Positions 51,401 to 58,110 of a DNA stretch of 64,000 nt are shown piece after piece. The notes under the pieces were generated by a model that did no database searches, had not been told where the DNA came from, and saw only the letters and a list, made by a program, of their open reading frames with translations. Origin of the DNA: Callaeas wilsoni (lineage: Eukaryota; Chordata; Aves; Passeriformes; Callaeidae); the NCBI GenBank assembly GCA_013398955.1, contig VWPU01004884.1:1-64000 (forward strand), written 5' to 3'. Position 1 is the first letter of the stretch. Every line of letters starts with the position of its first letter. The position numbers and the translations under genes were made by a program.

Positions 51401-54400
51401 AAATGTGTGATCAGCCCCAAGCAAGCCTACTGCTGCTAGGAGCCCATGTTAAGCAACCTGACAACATCCCAGGTAGAGCAGCAACAAGTCTTGCTGCCCA
51501 AGTGCTCATGGAGATTCATGTCCCTATTCATTTCCAGTGCTGTCTCACTCTGCAGGAAAGGCTGGCAACCCCAGCTTTGCTGTACTCTGAGCTGCAAATG
51601 TCTGGGTGCAGAAAGCTGTGAGCTGCAGAGGAGGGGAGGACTGGAATCAGAATCACTGCCTCTGCCTCTCAGCGATGAAGGTGCCCCGGGCATCAGCGTC
51701 AGACTAGCACAGAGCAGCAGCACTGCCTGCCTTGGTCTCAGGCAGGATGGATTTTGCAGTAGCTGATGTGCAGCTCCTGACGTCCAAAGGGCAGATAGAT
51801 CCCAAACCTACCAGCTGCTTTGCACGTTCATTGAATCCTAGAATAAATCCATCCTTGTGATGCAGATACTTGGCCCTGAAGCTGCTCTTTCCTTGTGGTG
51901 CAGATGTTCCAGACTAGCATCCGGGGAGTCCCTTTCCAAGGGGTGAATCCCTGTGTTCATGCAGTTTCTGACATGTGCTTAATCTTCCCCTCTGTGTGTG
52001 TTGCTGCAGGGATTGTATTGAATGCAAGCTGTTTAACTCAGGAAGACTGGCTGATAACCAAACCTGCCAAAAGCACTGCAAGGATGAGATCATCACCACT
52101 GTGGATGTTCTTGGTAAGTTGGCAGCAGCAGGACTGCAGGTGGTGGGAGCTGGTGACTGTGGCATTGAACTCTTCTTAACCAGACTGAGACGTATCTGTA
52201 AAGAAAGCTTCAGGGAACACCTGGTATTTAGAAATGTAAGTGTGTAGGTAGTATGTGTGTGTATGTGTGGTATGTGTGACGCTCTCTCCGGGCTATAATC
52301 CACACTGAAGTAAACAACTCTTTGATTTTAAATAACATCTTACCACATCTAACCACTACTGCCAGTGCAGGGAGCAGAGTGGAATGAGTTCACATGAGAC
52401 AGATGAGATAGGTTGTGAGAGAGTGCAAAAGGACAAAGTATCACCCAAAAAAAGGAATTTTCTAATCTTCTGAAGTTTCGTCTTGGAAGAAGTGAGCTTG
52501 TAAGAGAAAGCAAAGCTGGTTTGAAAACGAGTTCTGCTTTGGTGGAACTGAGTGCTACAAGTCCCCCAGGCAATCTCCTGCCCTTTGTGTCCTCTTCTAG
52601 AGGTCATCCCACATGTGCATCTCTCAGCAGATGACTTTCTCCCCGTTCTTTTCAAGGTATGCTTTGGGAGTCCCTGGTTGCTATTTAGGGGAGTAGAAGG
52701 GATCCAGACTTGTGACAGATTTAATCACAATCCTGACCTTGGCCTTAGCAATACTCCTTGGAGAGAGGGATGTACATCAAGCAGGGATAAATTACTGTCT
52801 GCATCTGGCATTTCCTCCTCTTCTCGTGGTTTATAGAGGTGGGAGTCCCACACCTTGCTCAGCCTTTCGCTCCCTTTCTCCTAAGCTGCCTGCAGGTGAT
52901 GTTTTTGCCATTGACTCCTCTCACATCCAGTGTCCAGCTTTTAAATTATGACTTAGTGGAGTTTCCTGCCTTTCCCTTTAGGACACTTGCTTGCTTTCTT
53001 TCCATTCACCCTGCAGTTTAGCAGGGAGTGCACCTGCACCAGCACACTGTGAGAGCTTTGGAAGTTCAAAACACACAAAGCTCCTTTCTAATGCCTGGCT
53101 GGCCAGCAAATATTGGGAATCAAAGCTCATCCCTCCTGCCTGGTTAATGTACTATGCCATAGTCAGCTTTTTTCCTCCCTGCTCCCTGGACGGTGAGGCT
53201 AGGCTGTGGTTTGTCAGCCCCCTGCATGGGTTTCAGAGAAAAAAACAGACAGATTTCTGCTTTAAGACATTTTTTGGGAATTACGCTTATGCTTACACTA
53301 TTGCAGTCAAACTGCACATAGTGCTGAGCTCTTGGGACCTCAAGGCACTTAGTGGCTTGGAGATCTGGGCTGCTAGAGAAAGACATAAAGCAAAATAGTC
53401 CTAAAGAAAGTTCTTATGGACTATGGACTTCTTCACAGGCAGACTTGACCAAATCCTGATTTTCAAGTGCTTTTGTATAATTTAGCAGATATTACAAGTC
53501 TCTGCTGAAAGGCAGAATGCTGATATTTGTCACAGCATACATAGGTCTGTATTGTCCTAGCAGAGGAGGATGGGGCCATCTTAAATACAGAATTGCAATG
53601 AACACAGCCTTGGACATCCCAGCTGCCTTTTGACTCTGGATATGACACAGCCAGGGCTTCAAAGCTTTGTAGAGCAGAGGCCTCTGTCATTGCCAGAATG
53701 AGGCCAGAATGCTGCCTCATGGGAGGCTCGTACAACTTGCTTTGGACTCCGCGGGGTCTCCTTTGGTTCTGCAGTATTACATTTGCATTCCTCACAGTTC
53801 CAGAGAGGAGCTTTCAATGTGAGAGGAGCATGACAGGTCCCGCTCCGAGCTGAACCCGGCAGCAGTACAAATCAGCAGACCTGAAAGCTCAGTGGGGCCC
53901 TCACACCTCTCTCTGTTGACATGTGATCTCTGAAACCTAGTGAAGATCAACAGAAACCCTAACTATTGAGACTTTAATCACTGTATCTTTTACCAAAATA
54001 ATGGTGCAAGGATGGGCAGTAAAGCAGCCAGACCTACAGGAACTAAGATTTGCCGCTCAGCTCAAAAGAGCATTAGTCAAAAAACATGGAAGTATTATCT
54101 CTATTAATCTAATTAGTACTTTGCTGTGTAACCATCAGCACTTTTCCAGCCCATGCTTTGCTACCACTGTGTAGATAGAGCAGGTTTTCCTGTCCCGAGG
54201 TAGGAACAGCTGAGGTTTATCCACACCAGGAGCGCATCAGGACTCACCAGAGGGGCATCTGAGCTCAGCTGTTGAAATGGAGGGTATTAATCTTTTAACT
54301 GGATGCAGGTCAAAGGCATTGAAAGGAAAAACAAACAGACAGGAGAGAGCTAAGGGGCTGGCATAGCAGTGGTCATTAATGCAATCATTTTTCAGCATGA

Positions 54401-57400
54401 CAGGCATGGATACGAGAGCTGTGGAAAGCTCTTTCCAGGTGCTTAAGACAAGGCCATGCATGTCTTTGCCAGCCAATAGCACTGGGTCCCCAAATTCCTC
54501 TCCCATGAAACTCTCAGCCCTTGCAGGCCTGTGGAGCTGTGCTCCTGTCACAGCCAGAGATGCTTCCCCATCTCCCTCCAGTCACTGTCCCTGCAACGGG
54601 GGCACGCGACGAGCTGTGGCTGCGCAGGGCAGTGGCTCTGCTGAAATCACCCCATAGCCAGATCTGCAAACCACAGGTGATGGCTTTGCTCAATTGTAAA
54701 CTGCTTCTGTGAAGCAGCCTTCCTCAGGCAGCACCTTACAGTGTCCAGGCTCAGTGTGGTGCTGTGTTGTGTCAGACACAAACACGCAGCGCCTGCATGG
54801 TCCTGGGAATGAAGTCCTCTCATTTTTTGCAACTCCCACATCTACACATCAGCCTTTCAACCAACTCCTCCCTTCCCCCTCCCTCCCTCCTCCCCTTCCC
54901 ATTTTCCTTTTCTATCTCACTCTTTAAAAACAAACTTCTCAGCTGTTTCCGGAGCTGGAGCCATTCAGTACAGCTGGAGCATGAGCTGGCCATGGGCTGC
55001 TGCTGCTGCTGGCCCTGTCTGAGTCGGTTCCTCTTGTTTTCCCTTCACCTTCCACACTTCAAGAAATTTAGCAAATTAAGAAGAAAACGGCATTTATTGC
55101 CAAAGCAGACTTGTATGAAGGAAGAATGTGTGTGTGTGAGATTGAGTCTGTTTGCTGTGTGCTGTTTGCCAAGTGCCACATTTTCTCAAGCAGCAAGTCT
55201 GGACACTGCTCAGTTACAATTTGTACAAGTTGTGATCAAACTGTGCTGCTTTCCAGGTTTACTCCCCATTCCTCTGCTCCCAGGCATCCCTGGAAAGCTC
55301 TGCTTATCTTGCAGGCGAGAACTGTGCTAATTCCTAATATGAAACCTGCCAACTAAATCAACCAAGTGCTGTATTGCAGCTTTAGACATAGCCTGTTAGA
55401 GTGACTAGCTCAAAATCAGGAAACCCACACCATTGCAAGTTGTTACGGGGGAATTATGTTAAAAAATAGAGGGTGTTGGAAGCATTTCTTGGAAAAATTA
55501 GGATACAAAGTTCTGCAGTGTTTAGGATTTTTTTTAATGCATAAAAACTTATACAAAATCCTGTGATTTTTGCATCTGGTTCCAGAAACAGATGACCCAA
55601 ACGCGATCCTCTGTGCCTACCCGGTGAACAACTGCGTCATGAAGTTCACCTACTTGGAGCTTCCCAGTGGGAAATCCAACCTCACCGTCCTCAAGGAGCC
55701 AGGTTGGCCCTCCCTTGGGTTTCTTTTTTGACAGCACTGGCTGCCTCAGGAGAGGTGATGGGCTGCTGGGGGAACCTGGCAGGTTGCAGAAAGGCTGGTT
55801 GTATGTGTGGGCAGATAAACCAGGGTGATTTAAACTGAAGTGCTTTACAGCGATGAAACCCTGCTCCAACTTAGTAAAAAAGAACTGAGAGTAAACCTTG
55901 CACCTGAGCCGTCAGCATTGCCAGCAAGTGGCTGAAGAGCTTTAGGAGGCTGAATTAAATGGAGCCTATTTAAGTAGCAAAAAGCATGCTTGATTTGGAG
56001 ATACAAAAGGGAGCAAAAACATCAGAAGGGGACACATGGTGTGGCTGCTGGTTAAGTCAGGATGTTGGGAAAGCCCTGCACCACCTAAGGATTTCCACAT
56101 TTCCAAAGAGCTCTGACTGAGGCAGTGTAAGGGCTGGGTGTCCCTGCTCTCCTCCCCACGCTGTGCAGACAGCTGTGCTTCCCAGCATTATTTTAATCCC
56201 ATGCAATGCAGTTGCTCAAAGAAAACCCCTCATGGTGTTGCAGGACAAGCTGGCGAGCATCCAGCAGCAGCTTCTTGTGATTTGCTCTGGTCCTCCGAGG
56301 CATGGGCCAATATTGGAAAGACTGAGATTCCTCATGTTCTATTTCATTTGTGCTGCAGCTTGCACTTAATTGAAAGACTAGTTGATTAGCTGACAGTTAA
56401 TGTCCTTATTTAAAGTCCTTAGTGATCACCTGTCTCCGTGTGGGAGAAGCTGAGCTGGCTTTTGCCAGAGGTGCCTTAACGCTCTGTGTCCCACACTGGT
56501 CACCTGGCATTAAAACCCTGCATCACTGTTGGACAGTGGCCCTGCAGCCCCACTCTTCTCCCAAAGCACTATGTGACATCCCAGCTCTGGTGACACACAT
56601 GAGAGGTGTCCCTTTGACCTGCCTCTAGCCAGGAATTTATTTAATTTAAAAAAAAAAATCAGTTTGATTTCAGAGGGGACTGTTGCTTTTTTTAATGTAG
56701 CCACTGCTGCTAGCGCTGCCCTGGGGTCACTTGCTCAGTGGCTGCAGTCCAAGCTATTACATCCCGGTATCCTGATCCGGGATACACTCACACCAGAGCT
56801 AATTACCTTTTCTCCCTCGTTGCCAGCCTGCAGCTCAGCCCCCAGCGCTGTGACCATCGTGCTGGCAGTGATTGGCAGCGTGGTGCTGATCGGCATCATC
56901 CTGCTGGCGCTCTGGAAGCTGCTCGTCACCATTCACGACAGGCGGGAGTTCGACCGATTCCAGAGTGAACGTTCCCGGGCCAGATATGAAATGGTGAGCC
57001 TGGGGTGGGCGTGCTGCTGGTGTATGGGGGGGCTCTTGGGATGCACTGGCAGCAAACAGCTCTGCAGTGATGGAGAAGGGTGGCAGGCATGAGGGATGCA
57101 GGTGTCCATGCCCTGTGGTGCCTTCAGGGTCCAGCATGTCGCACTGTCTTGTCCTTGACAAGTTATAAATGCTTTGCAAAACTATGCCCAGCCTTTGGTT
57201 TCATCATCTATTTCCAAGCAGAGCTGGAGGTTGAGGGAGGTAGGGGAGACTGTGGTGGCAGCCAGATTGGTCAGGTCTGTGAGGGAGCCCTTCTGGGAGG
57301 CTTTGGGTGGGGGTGCTCAGCATTTGAGGGCAGTGCCTCTGCCTGTAGGCAGGATGGAAGCTGGGTCTGATGGACCAGCTCTGGATAAACAACACTGCTT

Positions 57401-57624
57401 TTGGATCTGAATGCTCAGTTCACTCAAAGCCAAACACAGTGCTGTCACCAAACTAATTGGTTTGTTTTTACCATAACACAGACTTTGTTCCTCATCTTTG
57501 TTCTTTTTGTCTGCTCCTTTCTCCAAAGGCATCCAATCCTCTCTACCGAAAGCCTATTTCCACGCATAATGTAGAGTTCACGTTCAACAAGCTCAACAAG
57601 TCTTACAACGGTACAGTTGACTGA
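1..57624 (+). CDS. ITGB5: Integrin beta-5, 15 coding exons, 5'-partial
   Basis: Joined exons (1-49, 4049-4134, 11066-11270, 15784-16033, 19409-19577, 25482-25643, 27081-27176, 28233-28322, 31979-32113, 34414-34843, 51079-51301, 52010-52113, 55586-55702, 56827-56993, 57529-57624) total 2379 nt, or 792 codons plus TGA, with no internal stop. The product is a single-pass type I membrane receptor subunit. In known biology it pairs with integrin alpha-V, binds RGD ligands such as vitronectin, and links to the cytoskeleton and endocytic machinery. Seen in the sequence: PSI domain (about 18-70); beta-I domain with the DLSLS MIDAS motif (138-142), ADMIDAS Asp145/146 and a conserved block with Asn235, Asp237, Pro239 and Glu240; cysteine-rich I-EGF modules (about 450-632); beta-tail domain (about 633-705); transmembrane helix (about 714-736); tail with HDRREF (742-747), NPLY (764-767) and NKSY (784-787). 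The SERS-containing tail insert and the C-terminus ending GTVD point to beta-5 rather than beta-1, -3 or -6. The human protein is about 799 residues, so only a few N-terminal residues are missing. Confidence 0.97.
50..4048 (+). other. ITGB5: ITGB5 intron 1
   Basis: GT-AG intron of 4.0 kb. The first 370 bases carry the CpG island. The remainder is ordinary intronic sequence with short T-runs (near 1102). I see no exon, RNA gene or recognisable transposable element. Short open frames here lack family resemblance. Confidence 0.85.
4049..4134 (+). CDS. ITGB5: ITGB5 exon 2: start of mature protein, PSI domain
   Basis: Encodes residues 17-45, beginning [18 protein letters not shown] and containing the PSI-domain cysteine pattern including the CAWC element. 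The acceptor follows CTGAAG and the donor is GTAGGT at 4135. The exon ends in phase 0. It is nearly identical to the human beta-5 N-terminus as I know it, which makes the subunit call secure. Confidence 0.96.
4135..11065 (+). other. ITGB5: ITGB5 intron 2
   Basis: GT-AG intron of 6.9 kb. It holds an AT-rich stretch (about 5870-6700) with a TA/TG microsatellite at 6520-6685, and a small CpG-retaining block at 9690-9765 that could be a conserved element. No exon or gene is recognised. Confidence 0.85.
6520..6685. repeat. AT-rich TA/TG microsatellite region
   Basis: Imperfect runs of TA and TATG units, for example around 6607-6622 and 6650-6683. They are self-complementary and therefore also read as open frames on both strands. 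Simple-sequence origin is clear from the unit structure. Confidence 0.85.
11066..11270 (+). CDS. ITGB5: ITGB5 exon 3: end of PSI and first hybrid segment
   Basis: Encodes residues 46-113 plus the first base of Gly114. The acceptor follows CCCCAG and the donor is GTGAGT. Family landmarks are the SITSRCD block, the LSSKGSG block and the NLRPG end, all in the same places as in human beta-5. The exon covers the PSI-hybrid junction. Confidence 0.96.
11271..15783 (+). other. ITGB5: ITGB5 intron 3
   Basis: GT-AG intron of 4.5 kb ending in a pyrimidine/TG-rich tract and CAG. It contains a short CATG repeat near 11843 and AT-rich patches near 11800 and 13250-13680. No gene or clear mobile element is seen. 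Confidence 0.85.
15784..16033 (+). CDS. ITGB5: ITGB5 exon 4: beta-I domain, MIDAS motif
   Basis: Encodes residues 114-197. It contains the MIDAS motif DLSLS (138-142), the adjacent ADMIDAS Asp145 and Asp146, and the start of the specificity-determining loop at Cys195. An N-glycosylation sequon lies at Asn179. The donor is GTAAGT. The exon ends two bases into Gly197. This is the ligand- and metal-binding core of the integrin headpiece, with no key residue lost. Confidence 0.97.
16034..19408 (+). other. ITGB5: ITGB5 intron 4
   Basis: GT-AG intron of 3.4 kb with acceptor TTCCCACAG. The base composition is unremarkable. I see no repeat family, exon or RNA gene. Confidence 0.85.
19409..19577 (+). 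CDS. ITGB5: ITGB5 exon 5: beta-I domain
   Basis: Encodes residues 198-253, starting with the last base of Gly197. Cys204 closes the specificity-determining loop begun at Cys195. The block RNRDAPEGG (234-242) supplies the conserved metal-site residues Asn235, Asp237, Pro239 and Glu240. The donor is GTGAGT, phase 0. Confidence 0.97.
19578..25481 (+). other. ITGB5: ITGB5 intron 5
   Basis: GT-AG intron of 5.9 kb. AT-rich patches occur near 22070-22240 and 23400-23850. The long antisense open frame at 23878-24450 shows no recognisable domain and is treated as chance. Nothing else is supported. Confidence 0.85.
25482..25643 (+). CDS. ITGB5: ITGB5 exon 6: beta-I domain
   Basis: Encodes residues 254-307, opening [19 protein letters not shown]. 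The TTDD segment corresponds to the MIDAS/ADMIDAS loop of other beta subunits. Cys293 sits in a block that is conserved among beta subunits. The acceptor is CCCAG and the donor GTGAGC; both ends are phase 0. Confidence 0.97.
25644..27080 (+). other. ITGB5: ITGB5 intron 6
   Basis: GT-AG intron of 1.4 kb with a strong pyrimidine tract before its acceptor. It contains a short direct repeat of TGTCCAGAGGAC units at about 25956-25981. Nothing else was recognised. Confidence 0.85.
27081..27176 (+). CDS. ITGB5: ITGB5 exon 7: beta-I domain
   Basis: Encodes residues 308-339 in 32 whole codons, starting [17 protein letters not shown] and ending at Lys339. The sequence forms one of the last helix-strand units of the beta-I domain. 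The acceptor CCCCCTAG and donor GTAAGT are both strong. Confidence 0.96.
27177..28232 (+). other. ITGB5: ITGB5 intron 7
   Basis: GT-AG intron of 1.1 kb. It includes a GT-rich patch at 27257-27296 and a long T-rich pyrimidine tract (about 28204-28228) immediately before exon 8. Confidence 0.85.
28233..28322 (+). CDS. ITGB5: ITGB5 exon 8: beta-I domain C-terminal end
   Basis: Encodes residues 340-369 in 30 whole codons, from the glycosylation sequon NFT (Asn340) to the AYN end. It matches the human beta-5 segment around IPGTTVEIL. The donor is GTAAGT. Confidence 0.95.
28323..31978 (+). other. ITGB5: ITGB5 intron 8
   Basis: GT-AG intron of 3.7 kb. A possible old CR1/L3-like fragment lies at 30589-30690. 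The rest shows no gene or repeat that I can name. Confidence 0.83.
30589..30690 (+). repeat. Possible ancient CR1/L3-like LINE fragment
   Basis: The order of short motifs (AACATAGGATG, then a GGTCATAC block, then GGTGTCCTGTTTTCCG, then GGATGCTCTGGGAAAGA) resembles a widespread sauropsid CR1/L3-type 3' repeat that I recall. The match is diverged and from memory, so this is tentative. Confidence 0.4.
31979..32113 (+). CDS. ITGB5: ITGB5 exon 9: hybrid domain second segment
   Basis: Encodes residues 370-414 in 45 whole codons, beginning [12 protein letters not shown] and containing the FTATCQDG block and the KIGDT end typical of beta-5. The acceptor is TTTCCAG and the donor GTGAGT. This segment connects the beta-I domain back to the hybrid domain, whose swing-out accompanies integrin activation. 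Confidence 0.96.
32114..34413 (+). other. ITGB5: ITGB5 intron 9
   Basis: GT-AG intron of 2.3 kb. It contains one copy of a 58 bp dispersed repeat (32449-32506; partner at 62504-62562) and a consensus CArG-like decamer at 32823-32832. Nothing else was identified. Confidence 0.83.
32449..32506 (+). repeat. 58 bp dispersed repeat, copy 1
   Basis: Reads from GGCAGCAACCCTCCTCT to GGATGGCAGCACAGACT and is nearly identical to 62504-62562, with about five differences including single-base indels. The partner lies within a cluster of transposable elements, so both are probably fragments of one interspersed family that I cannot name. Confidence 0.75.
34414..34843 (+). CDS. ITGB5: ITGB5 exon 10: hybrid end and I-EGF modules
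   Basis: Largest exon (430 nt), encoding residues 415-557 plus one base of Gly558. It holds the C-terminal strand of the hybrid domain ([13 protein letters not shown], 415-427) and then dense cysteine-rich I-EGF repeats with CXCXXC spacing, including [18 protein letters not shown] sequon is at Asn472. GC content and CpG density are far above those of the other exons, with nearly all third codon positions G or C. The donor is GTAGGA. Several long frames overlapping it on both strands are shadows of this composition. Confidence 0.97.
39514..39549 (+). repeat. (TTTTG)n microsatellite
   Basis: About seven tandem TTTTG units with one T-run irregularity. Simple repeat. Confidence 0.9.
43185..43240 (+). 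repeat. CR1 LINE 3'-end fragment
   Basis: GAGTTGGACTCCGTGGTCC followed by TATGGGGCCCTTCCAACTCA is the characteristic sequence just before the CR1 3' terminus in birds. Only about 55 bp is recognisable, on the plus strand, and it lacks the usual ATTCTATG tail repeats. Confidence 0.7.
51079..51301 (+). CDS. ITGB5: ITGB5 exon 11: I-EGF modules 3-4
   Basis: Encodes residues 558-631 plus two bases of Arg632. It starts [20 protein letters not shown] and ends [11 protein letters not shown], with full I-EGF cysteine spacing and a sequon at Asn579. The acceptor is CCTTCAG. The donor, GTACTC at 51302, is a poor match at +4 to +6, although the phase and protein continuity with exon 12 (KR|DC) fix it with confidence. 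Confidence 0.95.
51302..52009 (+). other. ITGB5: ITGB5 intron 11
   Basis: GT-AG intron of 0.7 kb with a weak donor. Read-through from exon 11 stays open until TAA at 51378-51380. A canonical AATAAA at 51842-51847 lies further on, followed by TGTG/TCC-rich sequence. No gene is seen. Confidence 0.85.
52010..52113 (+). CDS. ITGB5: ITGB5 exon 12: beta-tail domain
   Basis: Encodes residues 632-666 plus one base of Glu667, starting [20 protein letters not shown] sequon is at Asn648. The acceptor is TTGCTGCAG and the donor GTAAGT. It forms the start of the membrane-proximal beta-tail domain. Confidence 0.95.
52236..52280 (+). repeat. GT/TATG microsatellite
   Basis: Imperfect GTGTGTATGTGTGGTATGTGTG run inside intron 12. 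Confidence 0.85.
54865..54912 (+). repeat. CT-rich low-complexity tract
   Basis: Runs of CCCTCCCT type, polypyrimidine on the plus strand, in intron 12 about 0.7 kb upstream of exon 13. Confidence 0.85.
55342..55557 (+). repeat. Intragenic repeat copy A (pair with 3' UTR)
   Basis: Starts AAACCTGCCAACTAAATCAA and shares with 57879-58083 a colinear series of blocks: ATTGCAGCTTTAGACATA, GTGACTAG, TCAAAA-TCAGGA, CAAGTTGTTA, GGGGGAATTA, AAATTAGGATA and a T-run near the end. Identity by eye is about 75-80% over 200 bp with small indels. Same orientation as copy B. It ends about 30 bp before exon 13. Confidence 0.88.
55586..55702 (+). CDS. ITGB5: ITGB5 exon 13: beta-tail domain end
   Basis: Encodes residues 667-705 plus one base of Ala706, including the [19 protein letters not shown] block with a sequon at Asn698, homologous to human beta-5. 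The acceptor is GGTTCCAG. The donor is GTTGGC, a weak match, but the phase and continuity into exon 14 (EP|AC) support it. Confidence 0.94.
55703..56826 (+). other. ITGB5: ITGB5 intron 13
   Basis: GT-AG intron of 1.1 kb with a weak donor (GTTGGC). Read-through reaches TGA at 55729-55731. It includes a short A-run at about 56647-56657. No other feature is seen. Confidence 0.85.
56827..56993 (+). CDS. ITGB5: ITGB5 exon 14: transmembrane helix and proximal tail
   Basis: Encodes residues 706-761. The hydrophobic helix (about 714-736) is followed by [12 protein letters not shown] (736-747), the conserved membrane-proximal region that forms the inner clasp with the alpha subunit and binds talin, and by [12 protein letters not shown] (750-761). 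The SERS tetrapeptide (752-755) is part of the beta-5-specific insert, a known PAK4-related site in the human protein. The donor is GTGAGC, phase 0. Confidence 0.97.
56994..57528 (+). other. ITGB5: ITGB5 intron 14
   Basis: Smallest intron (535 bp), GT-AG, with a T/C-rich tract ending CCAAAG. Nothing else was recognised. Confidence 0.87.
57529..57624 (+). CDS. ITGB5: ITGB5 exon 15: distal cytoplasmic tail and stop
   Basis: Encodes residues 762-792 and TGA (57622-57624). It contains NPLY (764-767), a talin/PTB-binding motif, and NKSY (784-787), the membrane-distal NxxY-type site that binds kindlin in this family, and ends SYNGTVD as in mammalian beta-5. Confidence 0.98.
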   Translation, partial: ASNPLYRKPISTHNVEFTFNKLNKSYNGTVD

Positions 57625-57694
57625 AGGGGTCTCAGCGCCTGGTGCTGCCGTGGGCAATTGCTTGACTGGCTGGGCTGCTTCCCCACTTGAAGAC

Positions 57695-57721
57695 GGGATT
57701 CTCTTCAGGGGCGAGAATCCC
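57695..57721 (+). promoter_or_regulatory. ITGB5: 3' UTR stem-loop
   Basis: GGGATTCTC (57695-57703) and GAGAATCCC (57713-57721) are perfectly complementary across a 9 nt loop, about 70 nt after the stop codon. The structure is seen directly; a regulatory role is inference. Confidence 0.5.
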
Positions 57722-57878
57722 TTACGACGGGACTGGTCGATGACCAAAGCCTGTTATTTGCACAGTAAGGAGAAAGGTCTGGTTCATTCTGGAGGCACAG
57801 ACATGAGGGCAGGATCCCTGCCTGTGTTGATGGACTCTGAGCCGTGTGCATCTCCATACCCCAGCTTTCCAGATGTAT

Positions 57879-58083
57879 TAAACCTGCCAACTAAGTGAAC
57901 CAAGTGCCATATTGCAGCTTTAGACATATCCCATTAGAAAAGGTGACTAGGTCAAAAATCAGGAGAACCCACTCCATCACAAGTTGTTAGGGGGGAATTA
58001 GCTTGAAAACAGGGTCTTGGAACCATATGTGTAAGAAATTAGGATAAAAAAAGCTCTTTAGAAATTTTTTTTTATATAAACCC
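57879..58083 (+). repeat. Intragenic repeat copy B in the 3' UTR
   Basis: Partner of 55342-55557, same orientation, starting AAACCTGCCAACTAAGTGAA and ending in a T-run and TATAAAC just before the polyadenylation signal. See copy A for the shared blocks. Confidence 0.88.
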
Positions 58084-58086
58084 CGA

Positions 58087-58092
58087 AATAAA
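58087..58092 (+). terminator. ITGB5: Polyadenylation signal AATAAA of ITGB5
   Basis: Canonical hexamer 462 nt after the stop codon with T/G-rich sequence downstream. It is the first canonical signal after the stop. Confidence 0.75.
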
Positions 58093-58110
58093 ACAGTTGT
58101 GCATATATGA

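Larger units (their letters stand above)
52114..55585 (+). other. ITGB5: ITGB5 intron 12
   Basis: GT-AG intron of 3.5 kb. It contains a GT-rich microsatellite (52236-52280), a CT-rich tract (54865-54912) and, immediately before exon 13, a roughly 210 bp segment (55342-55557) that is a diverged copy of the terminal 3' UTR of the same gene. No exon is found in the remainder. Confidence 0.85.
57625..58110 (+). other. ITGB5: ITGB5 3' UTR
   Basis: Runs from the stop codon to a cleavage site inferred about 15-25 nt after AATAAA at 58087-58092, with TGTGCATATATG and TGTGAG downstream. It contains a 9 bp perfect stem-loop (57695-57721) and, in its last 200 nt, copy B of the intragenic repeat. Later AGTAAA-type hexamers could give longer isoforms. 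Confidence 0.75.

Noticed and set aside
54764..55330. 188-codon plus-strand frame in intron 12
   Set aside because: Spans a CT-rich low-complexity tract and has no family resemblance. It ends at the start of the intragenic repeat by coincidence.
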